Assembly (NCBI GenBank): GCA_903822005.1
Contig: CAIJNL010000016.1
Coordinates: 61,184 to 125,183 of the forward strand
DNA from: an uncultured Nitrospiraceae bacterium
GTDB taxonomy: Bacteria > Nitrospirota > Thermodesulfovibrionia > Thermodesulfovibrionales > Dissulfurispiraceae
Direction of reading: 5' to 3'
DNA: 64,000 bases
The first letter of the stretch is position 1; each line of letters starts with the position of its first letter. The position numbers and the translations under genes were made by a program. Positions 8,921-17,187 of the stretch are shown here, piece after piece. Below the pieces are notes generated by a model, which saw only the letters and a list, made by a program, of their open reading frames with translations, was not told the origin of the DNA and did not search any database.

Positions 8921-9861
8921 GGCCTGAAGTCATCAGGCCCGGAAATGACAGGGCCGTTACAGTAGAGGGCCTTACCCGCAGATTCGGAGATTTTGTCGCG
9001 GTCGATAATATCAGCCTGGAAATCCGGAAAGGCGAGGTCTTCGGTTTCCTCGGGCCCAACGGAGCGGGTAAATCGACCACCATAAAAATGCTCTGCGGTC
9101 TCATTCTGCCGACTGCCGGTAAGGGCCTGGTGGGCGGGTTCGATATCATGCGCCAGTCAGAGGAGATCAAAAAAAACATTGGGTACATGTCGCAGAAATT
9201 TTCGCTATATGAAGACCTGACTGTCGAGGAGAACATCGATTTTTTCAGCGGCATTTACAGTGTGCCCGCGCAGAAAAGAACCGTGCGAAAGGATTGGGTC
9301 ATTTCTATGGCAGGCCTTGAGAAAAGGAGAGATGCCGTAACGGGTACGCTTCCGGGAGGTTTCAAGCAAAGGCTTGCTCTCGGGTGCGCGATAATCCATG
9401 AACCTCCCATCCTCTTTCTTGATGAACCGACCTCAGGGGTTGATCCCATATCCCGCAGGAATTTCTGGAGCATGATCTATGGCATTTCAAAAGCAGGCAC
9501 TACTGTGTTCGTAACTACTCACTATATGGATGAGGCGGATTACTGCGACCGGCTCGCCCTTATATACCGGGGGAAGATCATCGCTGAAGGCACCCCGAAT
9601 GAACTCAGGCAGGAGCATATGAAACGCAGTGTCCTTGAGATCGAGGCCGACCGTGTTGTTGATGCAGTCGATGTGTTATATAAGGGAGGCATTGAGGCGG
9701 CCATATTTGGCAGTCTTGTGCATGTGACCGTAGAAAATGCGGACGAGGCAATCCCTGAGATAAAAAAGCTATTTCTGCAATCGGGCATCGGGATCAGAAA
9801 GATCGAAAAGATAGTGCCTTCACTTGAAGATGTCTTTGTAACGCTGATCGAAACGTCATGA
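8917..9861 (+). CDS. ABC exporter ATP-binding protein, second (YbhF C-half-like)
   Basis: This second ATPase has 314 residues and strong similarity in layout to its neighbour. Walker A is GPNGAGKST, Walker B is ILFLDEPTSGVDP, and the switch region TTHYMDEADYC keeps the catalytic His. Its signature reads LPGGFKQRL instead of LSGG. The pair is therefore asymmetric: one partner has the normal signature and an altered switch, the other an altered signature and a normal switch. Such pairs can form one good and one degenerate ATP site. The start overlaps the previous stop by 4 bp, and the permease gene follows after 13 bp. Confidence 0.9.
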   Translation: MRPEVIRPGNDRAVTVEGLTRRFGDFVAVDNISLEIRKGEVFGFLGPNGAGKSTTIKMLCGLILPTAGKGLVGGFDIMRQSEEIKKNIGYMSQKFSLYEDLTVEENIDFFSGIYSVPAQKRTVRKDWVISMAGLEKRRDAVTGTLPGGFKQRLALGCAIIHEPPILFLDEPTSGVDPISRRNFWSMIYGISKAGTTVFVTTHYMDEADYCDRLALIYRGKIIAEGTPNELRQEHMKRSVLEIEADRVVDAVDVLYKGGIEAAIFGSLVHVTVENADEAIPEIKKLFLQSGIGIRKIEKIVPSLEDVFVTLIETS

Positions 9862-9874
9862 CGGGGATGCTTAA

Positions 9875-10987
9875 ATGAAATTTGTCAGGATCAGGGCCAT
9901 AGCCAAAAAGGAGACCATCCAGATATGGCGTGATCCGCTCAGTCTTGCCATTGCGTTCCTGATGCCTCTCATCCAGCTCTTCATTTATGGATATGCCATC
10001 ACCTTTGATGTCAACAACATAAGCACGGTTGTATACGACAGGGACCGTAGCGTGGAAAGCAGGGAGCTGGTTTCCGAATTCAGGGAATCCGGCTATTTCA
10101 CCATCGTAGCTTATGTCGAGAGCTATGATGAGATCGATACGCAGATCGGGTCAGACAACGCAAAGGTGGCCCTGATAATACCCGAACGTTTCGCGAGCGA
10201 TATAAAGACAGGTCGGCCGGTCCAGGTCGGGGTTATAATAGACGGCAGCGATTCGAATACTGCCACCATTGCAGAGGGGTACATAACCGGCATCTCTCTG
10301 CTTTTTAGTCAAAGGATAAGCGGCGCAAAGTTCGCTCCGCTTATAGATATCCGCAGCCGCGTCTGGTACAATCCGGAACTTAAGTCCAGGAATTTTATCA
10401 TCCCCGGTCTGATAGTTGTCATAATGGCCGTAATCGTGGCGCTGCTGACCTCGCTTACAATCGCGAGGGAGTGGGAAAGGGGCACCATGGAACAGCTGAT
10501 CTCTACCCCGGTAAAACCGGCAGAGCTTGTAATAGGCAAGCTGATACCTTATTTCGCCATCGGTTTCATTGACCTTATACTGGCAATTGTTACAGGTGTT
10601 TTCTGGTTCGGAGTTCCTATATATGGCAGCGCGCTGCTCCTCATCGCCCTTTCATGCATATTTCTGTTCGGCGGCGTATGTTTCGGTATCCTGATCTCGA
10701 TCAAGGCGAAAGGGTCGCAGGCAGTAGCGAGCCAGATGGCATTGCTGTCTTCTTTCCTGCCCGCAATTCTCCTTTCCGGTTTTATGTTTGCGATCTCAAA
10801 TATGCCGAAGCCGCTGCAGATAATCACCCATATAATCCCGGCACGTTATTTTGTGACGATATCAAAGGGAATTTTCATGAAAGGAAGTTCGTTAGAGATA
10901 CTGTGGGTCGAGACACTCCTGCTCAGCCTGTTTGGCGCAATCGTCTTCGCCGCTGCAATCAGGAGTTTCAGGAAGAGGATTGACTGA
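9875..10987 (+). CDS. ABC-2 type permease (YbhS-like)
   Basis: This inner-membrane subunit of 370 residues has one N-terminal membrane helix (about 25-42), a large periplasmic domain (about 45-175), and five C-terminal helices (about 180-365). The conserved EWERGTMEQLISTPVKP segment marks the ABC-2 coupling region. It is paralogous to the next gene, with shared segments such as RVWYNPELKSRNF. The two probably form a heterodimer. A likely start follows GACGGGGATG. Substrate is unknown; relatives export drugs or envelope components. Confidence 0.9.
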   Translation: MKFVRIRAIAKKETIQIWRDPLSLAIAFLMPLIQLFIYGYAITFDVNNISTVVYDRDRSVESRELVSEFRESGYFTIVAYVESYDEIDTQIGSDNAKVALIIPERFASDIKTGRPVQVGVIIDGSDSNTATIAEGYITGISLLFSQRISGAKFAPLIDIRSRVWYNPELKSRNFIIPGLIVVIMAVIVALLTSLTIAREWERGTMEQLISTPVKPAELVIGKLIPYFAIGFIDLILAIVTGVFWFGVPIYGSALLLIALSCIFLFGGVCFGILISIKAKGSQAVASQMALLSSFLPAILLSGFMFAISNMPKPLQIITHIIPARYFVTISKGIFMKGSSLEILWVETLLLSLFGAIVFAAAIRSFRKRID

Positions 10988-10988
10988 G

Positions 10989-12101
10989 ATGTTCGGACGG
11001 ATCAAACATATGATCATCAAGGAGTTCATCCAGACCTTTCGCAACAGGAAGAACTGGGTGTTGCTCTTCGGGTTCCCCATTATTCAGCTCTTTATGTTCG
11101 GTTATGTTGTTACCACCGACGTAAACAACATCTCAACGGCCTTCTATGACCGGGACAAGTCGCAGGAAAGCAGGGAACTTGCACGGAGGCTTGAGGCATC
11201 CGGTTATTTCAGCATCACCCATTATCCGCAGTCAGCGGACGAGATAAGGGACCTGCTTGACCGGGGCAAGGTGCTTTGCGCCATACAGATAAACGAAAGA
11301 TTCGCGAGCGATATATCAAAACGGAAGCCCACAGAAGTCCAGGTAATCGTTGATGGGACCGACTCGAACACTGCCATGATTGCGATGAATTATGCTTCGA
11401 AGATCATTGCCGGATATGCCGCGGACCGCGCTGCTCCGGCAGTTCAGACGCGCCTGTCTGCAATAGAGTTCCGGACCAGGTTCTGGTACAATCCGGATCT
11501 CAAGAGCCGAAATTATAATGTGCCCGGGGTCATCGCTTCCATAATCATGCTGATTTGTCTCATGCTTACCTCAATGTCCATTGTGCGTGAAAGGGAGATG
11601 GGAACAATCGAGCAGCTCATGGTATCCCCCATCAGTCCTTTTGAATTGATGCTCGGCAAGACCCTGCCTTTTGCCGCCATCAGTTTTTTTGACATGCTTG
11701 TTGTTATTGTTGTCGGGACCCTGTGGTTCGGTATTACCATCAAAGGCTCGCTTTTGCTTCTTTTCCTCGGCACCACAGTCTATCTGCTCTCTGTGCTCGG
11801 CATCGGTCTGTTCATCTCGACAATCCTGAGGACCCAGCAGCAGGCCCTGATGGCAACCATGTTCTTCTTTATGCCTGCACTGCTGCTTTCGGGCTTCATG
11901 TTCCCCATCGATAATATGCCGGAGGGCTTTCAGTATCTTACTTATCTTAATCCGCTCAGATACTTTCTCATTATTATAAGGGGCGTGTTTCTGAAGGGCA
12001 GCGGGTTTGATGTCCTCTGGCCCCAGATGGCCGCGCTCCTGTTCCTTGGATTAATCATAATAACCCTGAGCTCACTAAGGTTTAGAAAAAGACTCGGATA
12101 G
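10989..12101 (+). CDS. ABC-2 type permease (YbhR-like)
   Basis: This is the second permease, also 370 residues, with the same topology as its neighbour: one N-terminal helix, a large periplasmic loop and five C-terminal helices. Motifs REREMGTIEQLMVSPISP and RFWYNPDLKSRNY align with the first permease. The start at 10989 (MFGRIKHMI) lies directly after the upstream TGA. The track start at 10932 is inside the previous gene and would add 19 unrelated residues. It is the last gene of the exporter operon. No terminator hairpin is evident in the 80 bp behind it. Confidence 0.9.
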   Translation: MFGRIKHMIIKEFIQTFRNRKNWVLLFGFPIIQLFMFGYVVTTDVNNISTAFYDRDKSQESRELARRLEASGYFSITHYPQSADEIRDLLDRGKVLCAIQINERFASDISKRKPTEVQVIVDGTDSNTAMIAMNYASKIIAGYAADRAAPAVQTRLSAIEFRTRFWYNPDLKSRNYNVPGVIASIIMLICLMLTSMSIVREREMGTIEQLMVSPISPFELMLGKTLPFAAISFFDMLVVIVVGTLWFGITIKGSLLLLFLGTTVYLLSVLGIGLFISTILRTQQQALMATMFFFMPALLLSGFMFPIDNMPEGFQYLTYLNPLRYFLIIIRGVFLKGSGFDVLWPQMAALLFLGLIIITLSSLRFRKRLG

Positions 12102-12139
12102 TCGGGATGCTAATATGCAGTGATTGTGTGCAAAATCAC

Positions 12140-12168
12140 GTTTATTATACGAATAAAAGGAGTATAAT
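12140..12168 (+). promoter_or_regulatory. Putative promoter and small inverted repeat before a short ORF
   Basis: TATAAT at 12163-12168 is a consensus -10 box, but the -35 region (about TTTATT) is poor. Just upstream, TTTATTatacgAATAAA (12141-12157) is a perfect 6-bp inverted repeat covering the -35 region. It could bind a repressor or activator. Seen by eye only. Confidence 0.35.
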
Positions 12169-12189
12169 AGGTGTGTACCGGGGGTGTTT

Positions 12190-12408
12190 ATGTCTATACA
12201 AGCCGTTCATAATCATGCGCATGCAGCAGTTTCGAACATTCCGAACTCAGGAACGAACAAGGCTGCAAAGATTAAACTTCCGCCGCCAAAGAAAGAGCAG
12301 GATGAGGCTGTGTCTGTCAGCATCAGCTCTGCTGCCAGGGAAAAGAGCAAAACCAGTCGGCTGCATGCTTCGGGTGCTATACAGAATGGAAATGTGCAGA
12401 CGAAATAA
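12190..12408 (+). CDS. Small hypothetical protein, 72 residues
   Basis: I do not recognise this protein. It is hydrophilic, with a basic Pro-Lys stretch (KIKLPPPKKEQDE) followed by a Ser-rich segment (VSVSISSAAREKSK). It has no Cys, no membrane segment and no signal peptide, and looks intrinsically disordered. The ATG at 12190 (MSIQAV) stands 5 nt behind GGGGG and about 22 nt behind a TATAAT box. The track start is a GTG two codons earlier. Short flagellar-linked proteins have similar composition, but that link is not supported here. The gene lies alone between the exporter operon and an oppositely oriented gene. Confidence 0.45.
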   Translation: MSIQAVHNHAHAAVSNIPNSGTNKAAKIKLPPPKKEQDEAVSVSISSAAREKSKTSRLHASGAIQNGNVQTK

Positions 12409-12432
12409 CAGCTAATTATTTAATGGCCTTCT

Positions 12433-13188
12433 CTATTTTTTCATTGCCCCACATAGCCTGAGATTGGTGCGCGTCGCCTTTATGACGGGAAGATAATTCT
12501 CAGCATCTGTCGGAGGGTAATTATCGCGGAGATCTTCATCCGTTTTTGCCGCATCCGCTGCGAGGGGGGCCAGGATCTGCTGACATGCTGCCATGTTGCC
12601 GAGCTTGTATTCGGTAATGGCAAGATCATTGCGTATACGCCCGGCCTCGGTCCAGTACAATGTCTTTTCGCAGCCCGGGATTATCGACGTCAATTCAGCT
12701 TTTGCCTGTTCATATGCCTTCTTGTCATATAGGCGCTTAAATGCCGCCCGTGTTTTTTTGATGGCTGATGAATCGCAACCCCTGGCCGGTTTCAGGTAAA
12801 GTCCTTCGAATCCGGCGCGCGCACCGCAATAGCTGCGGCATTCTTCAAAGGGCGAGGCTGAAACTTCGATGTCATACACTTTTTGCCGGAAGGTGACCAT
12901 GCAGGGTTTGTCTTTGTCAGATTCCGCAAGCCTGGCCTGCCCGTTTTTTATCTCTCCGTCGAGGGTGCATGTGTGCCCGTTGGCGCCCAGGGCCATTATC
13001 GAAAAAGTTGCTGCTCCCGATTTAGGGCTTTTGACAATCAGATTGCCCCATCCATTTTCGGTTATATATTCACCCGCTGGCGGAGACGCCTGCGCCGATA
13101 CGACAAGAGGAAAAGCCATGAACAGAAAAAATGCGATGAACACCAGACTTAATCGTACCTGCACGGGTTTCATTGATTTTATAGGCAT
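12433..13188 (-). CDS. Secreted hypothetical protein with cysteine-rich centre and helical-repeat tail
   Basis: I do not recognise a named family. The 251-residue product has a long signal peptide (about 1-33, hydrophobic core LVFIAFFLFMAFPLVVSA). It should be periplasmic or exported. Residues 35-130 look like a beta domain with Cys residues in HTCTLD, KPCMVTF and FEECRSYCGARAG. The C-terminal half (about 145-250) is helical, resembling one or two TPR-like units (AYEQAKAELTSIIPGCE, DLAITEYKLGNMAACQ). The ATG has a good GAGGAG site. Role unknown. Confidence 0.7.
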   Translation of the reverse strand: MPIKSMKPVQVRLSLVFIAFFLFMAFPLVVSAQASPPAGEYITENGWGNLIVKSPKSGAATFSIMALGANGHTCTLDGEIKNGQARLAESDKDKPCMVTFRQKVYDIEVSASPFEECRSYCGARAGFEGLYLKPARGCDSSAIKKTRAAFKRLYDKKAYEQAKAELTSIIPGCEKTLYWTEAGRIRNDLAITEYKLGNMAACQQILAPLAADAAKTDEDLRDNYPPTDAENYLPVIKATRTNLRLCGAMKK

Positions 13189-13323
13189 ATGACACTCCTC
13201 TATTATTTTAGCAGTTTCACCTATTCATAATCGTATCCTCAAGCAGGACATTAGTCAAGCTGAAATTCGGGAATCAGATAATATGTTTATGAACAACCGA
13301 AAATCTGCTTTAAACTCTGGTGG

Positions 13324-14256
13324 ATGGCGGGGTATTATAAATATAAGGTGGAACGGTCGATCTATTTTCACTTATTAACGGTCTCTTTCTTGTGGGGCAC
13401 ATCATTCGCTGCGGCTAAAATCGGGCTGCGCGAACTGGGCCCGCTCGAGCTTGTCATCGTGCGTTTTACTATCGTATCCGCCATTTACTGCGCCATTCTG
13501 CCTTTCATGCAGGGCAGCAGGATAGAAAAAAAAGATCTCCCGACTTTCTTCGTGCTCGGCTTTTTCGGTATTGCATCCTATTTCTACATCCAGTTCTTCG
13601 GCCTGCAGTATACAACCACCATCAATTCGGCCCTTATCATAGCGACTATCCCGATAATCGTAGGGATGATGGGGCTGGCCCTGAAAATAGAGAAGATCAA
13701 CAGGGCGATGACGCTGGGAATAGTGACCGCTTTTTCGGGGGTCACTCTCATTATTTCACACGGGGACCTGGGCAGTATCTTCAGGTCGAATACTCTGATT
13801 GGCGACCTGGCGCTGCTTCTCAATGCTATTGTCTGGTCTGCCATGACGCTTTACGGGAAAACGCTTATGCAGAAGTACAGGCCGATGGTGGCCATGGGCT
13901 ACATGCACATATGCGGCACATTGCTGCTGCTGCCGCTCGCCTTTTTGCCGATTGCCGGGCCACCCCTCTTTATGGGCGGTAAGGTATTCAGCCTTTCCTG
14001 GCAGACTTTTGCGGCCATCCTCTATCTGGCTGTGCTATGCTCCGTCTATGCATACTACGTGTGGTATCTGGCCATCGCCAGGATTGGTGCCGTGCGCACA
14101 TCTGTATTCACCTATTTCAACCCGCTCTTTGCACTTATCACGGGGGTCGCTCTGCTTGGAGAGAGCATCTACATTACGACCCTGGTCGGCGGTTGCATGG
14201 TCATAGGTGGTGTTTATATTACAAACAGATTCAGGCAAAAGGAAATGGCAAAATAG
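13324..14256 (+). CDS. EamA/DMT-superfamily transporter
   Basis: This inner-membrane permease of the drug/metabolite transporter superfamily has 310 residues and ten predicted helices arranged as two EamA repeats. The first repeat begins SFLWGTSFAAAKIGLRELGP, and the second covers about residues 165-300 with PLFALITGVALLGE. Substrates of relatives include amino acids and metabolites; none can be assigned. The start is uncertain. The ATG at 13324 has no clear Shine-Dalgarno and lies 7 nt behind a possible -10 box (TAAACT), and a GTG eight codons later is an alternative. A terminator follows the stop. Confidence 0.87.
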   Translation: MAGYYKYKVERSIYFHLLTVSFLWGTSFAAAKIGLRELGPLELVIVRFTIVSAIYCAILPFMQGSRIEKKDLPTFFVLGFFGIASYFYIQFFGLQYTTTINSALIIATIPIIVGMMGLALKIEKINRAMTLGIVTAFSGVTLIISHGDLGSIFRSNTLIGDLALLLNAIVWSAMTLYGKTLMQKYRPMVAMGYMHICGTLLLLPLAFLPIAGPPLFMGGKVFSLSWQTFAAILYLAVLCSVYAYYVWYLAIARIGAVRTSVFTYFNPLFALITGVALLGESIYITTLVGGCMVIGGVYITNRFRQKEMAK

Positions 14257-14260
14257 GTAT

Positions 14261-14292
14261 AAAAAAGGGGACGTAAAAACGGCCCCTTTTTA
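14261..14292 (+). terminator. Rho-independent terminator after the EamA gene
   Basis: AAAAAGGGG and CCCCTTTTT form a stem around a 12-nt loop a few bases after the stop codon. The T-rich arm serves as the release run. The A-rich left arm means it may also act on the opposite strand. Confidence 0.75.
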
Positions 14293-14400
14293 TATCATCT
14301 GCAATTTTTAAGGCAATTCCTCTTATCCCTTTCGATGGGGTCTTAACAGGCTTTTGCTGTTCATATACATGTTGTCTTCAAAACTTCATTGATGCCAATG

Positions 14401-14700
14401 TTAATGTGAAGCTGCATATAATTTCCAAAATGCGTATACGGACAAGATGCCTATAGACAGCGAAAAGAGCCCCAAAAGAAGATTGAATATCCTGTATACG
14501 ACCGGGCCAAACTTTGAGCTGAGCCCTTCGATTATCGAGGATAAAATATCATTTAAAAAACTGCTCTTATTCAATTCAGGTCTGAATTCGGGTCTGAAGA
14601 TGGCGCAGAAAATATATTTAATGCCGTAGTAGAAAAGCGCCAAAACTAATAAACCGACCATCAGCATTATGAATATCTTAAACAGCTGGTCTTTATCCAT
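14401..14700 (-). CDS. Small membrane protein, two predicted helices
   Basis: I do not recognise this 99-residue protein. It has a hydrophobic N-terminal helix (about 8-34, IFIMLMVGLLVLALFYYGI) and a second helix near the C-terminus (about 70-95). A polar loop with the repeated dipeptides RPEFRPEL lies between. It is upstream-oriented like the next three minus-strand genes, and 53 bp separate it from the secreted-protein gene before it. Function unknown. Confidence 0.55.
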   Translation of the reverse strand: MDKDQLFKIFIMLMVGLLVLALFYYGIKYIFCAIFRPEFRPELNKSSFLNDILSSIIEGLSSKFGPVVYRIFNLLLGLFSLSIGILSVYAFWKLYAASH

Positions 14701-14753
14701 TATTATCCATACCCCCGTTTATTTATGCTTACAATTCAAAGCATCAACCATTA

Positions 14754-15266
14754 TTACTCGGTGAAGTTATATGTAAGCCCTTCATTCTTTTTTTGGGACC
14801 CTCCTTCACTCTGATGTTTAGCCAGGCCTGAAAGAAGTGTATTGCGTGCAGAACTATTGGGATAATTCTTTATGTCGGCCTTAACTGCTTCTATAATCGC
14901 GGCATAGTCAGGAAAGTAGGATGCCCGTATCTGTACCCATGTGGCTGATTTGGTTTTATTGGAGGCCTTTCTTACTGTCAGTTCAACGACCTTTGTCGAT
15001 CCTTCGGCCAGATCACCTATTTTGACGCCGGAATTTGAGCCTTTCAAGTTTGGGGAGTAGTTAAAAAAAAGTTCCAAATCCTTCAATGTGCCGACAACCG
15101 CTTTTACAGAAACCAGAACTATAACATCTGTCTTAAAAGATTCGGCCCCTTTTGTTTCAATCTTTAACTTAATCTCCTTCGGGGCAAAGTACCGGGCGGG
15201 CATGGTTGCAAAGGCAGACACGGAGATTATAATAAAACAGCATACCAGCCAGATCACCTTCTTCAT
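14754..15266 (-). CDS. Secreted hypothetical protein, 170 residues
   Basis: This is an exported protein of unknown function. The start at 15266 is preferred because GGAGGG stands 6 nt before it and the product then opens with a clear signal peptide (MKKVIWLVCCFIIISVSAFA). The track start adds 13 unconvincing residues. The mature part looks like an immunoglobulin-type beta domain (about 30-120, for example SVKAVVGTLKDLELFFNYSP), as in bacterial adhesion or FixG-like accessory domains. A polar tail with YPNSSARNTLLSGL follows. No family named. Confidence 0.65.
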   Translation of the reverse strand: MKKVIWLVCCFIIISVSAFATMPARYFAPKEIKLKIETKGAESFKTDVIVLVSVKAVVGTLKDLELFFNYSPNLKGSNSGVKIGDLAEGSTKVVELTVRKASNKTKSATWVQIRASYFPDYAAIIEAVKADIKNYPNSSARNTLLSGLAKHQSEGGSQKKNEGLTYNFTE

Positions 15267-15405
15267 CTTTCCCTCCATAAATAATGTTAATGAGTTAAGC
15301 TGCATTATTGCTCAAGGGCCCATCAGGGCCTGTGTTGACACCAAAAAATCGATAATGATAACGTAACGGCCATAATACTGTGATCGAATATCTCGATTAA
15401 GCGTG

Positions 15406-15525
15406 TTATTGTGCCGCGATCTTCCTTTTCAGAATTTCAAGATGTTTTCTTGCATTCTCATAATTAGGGTTTACGTCGAGGGCATACTCGAAATCCAGAC
15501 GCGCACCCAATTTATGACCTGGTGC
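15406..15525 (-). pseudogene. TPR-like C-terminal remnant
   Basis: Directly behind the stop of the membrane-protein gene, the next frame reads LDFEYALDVNPNYENARKHL and ends in ILKRKIAAQ and a TAA at 15406-15408. The pattern (ALdvNPNYENARKHL) is typical of the last TPR unit of a protein. The frame is closed by a stop only a few codons upstream, so this is a fragment without a start. It may be the end of a lost gene or the product of a frameshift at the fusion point. Seen directly; origin inferred. Confidence 0.5.
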
Positions 15526-16093
15526 CGGAATATGCCTTTACTGCGGCAGCAATTTGCTCGTAATTCTCCTGTGAGCAGTATAGACGCACCACAACGCGCC
15601 AGCCGTTTTTTATTGAGATCACCCTGGCATCCGGATAGTAGTTAACTTTTCTGACCTCTGCCCACGAAATTCTCTTGGCCTCTTCAGACATGGCAAGCAA
15701 ACCGGTCCCGGCAGCTGCCATGTTTCCGCTCAATATTCCCAGCACAACGGCAAGTCGGCTCGCCGCCTTGTCCCGGCTTCTTGCAACCTCAGCCATCGCC
15801 CCTTCGCAGTTTATCGCAAATAGCGCATGGAACCGATTGCCAAACCAGATGAGACTGATAAGTATGGTGAGGACCGCAAAAGAGAGCACTATTCCGCAGA
15901 TCAGGAGAGTCAATGGAATGATGGCGCGGGCATTGCCGGCAAATACGAGCATAACGGAAAGCAAAAGAGAGCCTATAAGTCCGGACAGGAAAAAAACCTT
16001 GCCCATGTCCCACAGGAAAAAACGGTTTGTAAGAAGAGGGAAAGAGAAGTTCCAGGCGAACTGAGGCGAGCCGGCTGCCTTAGGAGCATCCAT
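15512..16093 (-). CDS. Membrane protein with two helices and a cytoplasmic beta domain (hypothetical)
   Basis: I do not assign a function. The 193-residue product has two strong membrane helices (about 33-54 and 60-85). A soluble domain of about 100 residues follows, containing ISWAEVRKVNYYPDARVISI, which resembles the YcxB or PH-like membrane-associated folds. A GGAGG site lies 7 nt before the ATG, and an extended -10 box is upstream. The C-terminus (YSGTRS) may be artificial, because a TPR-like tail in another frame follows at once. A junction or frameshift at about 15515-15525 is likely. Confidence 0.6.
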   Translation of the reverse strand: MDAPKAAGSPQFAWNFSFPLLTNRFFLWDMGKVFFLSGLIGSLLLSVMLVFAGNARAIIPLTLLICGIVLSFAVLTILISLIWFGNRFHALFAINCEGAMAEVARSRDKAASRLAVVLGILSGNMAAAGTGLLAMSEEAKRISWAEVRKVNYYPDARVISIKNGWRVVVRLYCSQENYEQIAAAVKAYSGTRS

Positions 16094-16395
16094 AAATACC
16101 TCCAGAATAACAGGATTATCTGCAGGGAATTAAGCCATTATACCATAGTTTGATACGAGCAAGAGCACTTAATTTATAGCACGCGGACACAGTGCGTATT
16201 CAGAGGCATTCAGTTCTATTAAGTTGATAGAGGCCTTTAAGACCACTAATCCTAAATGTGAAGGTGATGATAAAAATTGCCCGGAATAGGCATTCCTGGC
16301 ATCTGTTCCCAGTATTTTAAAACGGGCTTAAAGCAAGTGTTGTTAATTTCCAGCCGTGATGCCGATACTTTAACCTTTAGGCCTGTTTTCCACTG
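16094..16395. other. Intergenic stretch with a promoter on its left side only
   Basis: About 300 bp between two minus-strand genes. Near its left end the minus strand has TGGTATAAT (-10 at 16137-16142), an extended -10 promoter for the gene ending at 15512; its -35 is poor. In the remainder I see no ORF, RNA, repeat or convincing hairpin. Confidence 0.5.
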
Positions 16396-16950
16396 TCACT
16401 TGTCACTGCCACTATCTCCACCTCTTAATATGTTTTTCACCTTTTCATCGAGATTGACCCGCACCTCGACCATGTTATTTTCTTTAAGCAGGTAGTTGAT
16501 TGTTATAAGATCTTCCTGGCCGAAGCGGGTCAGCTTAAAGAGGGGCCGTACTTCATAGCCGATAACTTCACCACCAGCGTTGACTATACCGCTGATACGG
16601 GTTCGTGCAAATTCCGGATGTCGTCCGAGGAATGTTCCGGCCAGATCCAGCGCCTGTTTAGCTGACAGCCTGCTCGATGAACGAACTTCGAAATCAGGTT
16701 TGTATATCTCAAAGGTATAGCTGCCGCTGTCAGGGACAATGAGGGCAAAGGCGTCATAATCATCATAACTGCTGGACCCATAGCGTATTGCAGTATATGT
16801 GCCGGAGGGCTCTATTGCCCCTATACTCTGTGTCATGAGCGTGCCCTTGTAAGTTGCACACCCGGTCAGCAGGAGGGTTGGCAGGAATACGCTTATCAAC
16901 AGGCAGATAATTGCCCGCATACCTGAACCCGGTAATTTTCTGTACTTCAT
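16396..16950 (-). CDS. Putative lipoprotein, 184 residues
   Basis: This is an envelope lipoprotein of unknown role. Starting at 16950 gives MKYRKLPGSGMRAII, 7 nt behind AAGGAGG. It has a hydrophobic core and the lipobox LLTGC at about residue 30-34. The mature domain (about 35-175) is beta-rich with GTYTAIRYGSSSYDDYDAFA and ends in a Lys/Asp-rich tail. No Asp at +2 is seen (Ala follows Cys), so outer-membrane sorting is possible. The gene stands alone, minus strand. Confidence 0.65.
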   Translation of the reverse strand: MKYRKLPGSGMRAIICLLISVFLPTLLLTGCATYKGTLMTQSIGAIEPSGTYTAIRYGSSSYDDYDAFALIVPDSGSYTFEIYKPDFEVRSSSRLSAKQALDLAGTFLGRHPEFARTRISGIVNAGGEVIGYEVRPLFKLTRFGQEDLITINYLLKENNMVEVRVNLDEKVKNILRGGDSGSDK

Positions 16951-17094
16951 ATTTAAACCTCCTTGCATTGAGATAACTACATTATATTTATGAATCGACT
17001 GTTACGGAATAGGTTGATTTCTGAAAATAATGTAGGCTATGCGATATCTGAGGTAGGTGTTTGTCCCACAACTCCAGTCTATATCAGGTTCGAT

Positions 17095-17125
17095 AAAAAA
17101 ACCGGGCAACCATAAGATTGCCCGG
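17095..17125 (-). terminator. Terminator of the MFS/oxidoreductase cassette (copy 1 of a duplicated hairpin)
   Basis: On the minus strand a GC-rich hairpin (CCGGGCAA and TTGCCCGG around an 8-nt loop) is followed by seven T residues. The 24-bp hairpin, loop included, is identical to the one at 19614-19637. Confidence 0.85.
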
Positions 17126-17187
17126 CAAGTACGGAGAGGAAAAAAACTGCTGACTTCATGTTAAAAGCTGACCTCATCAAGGTTACG

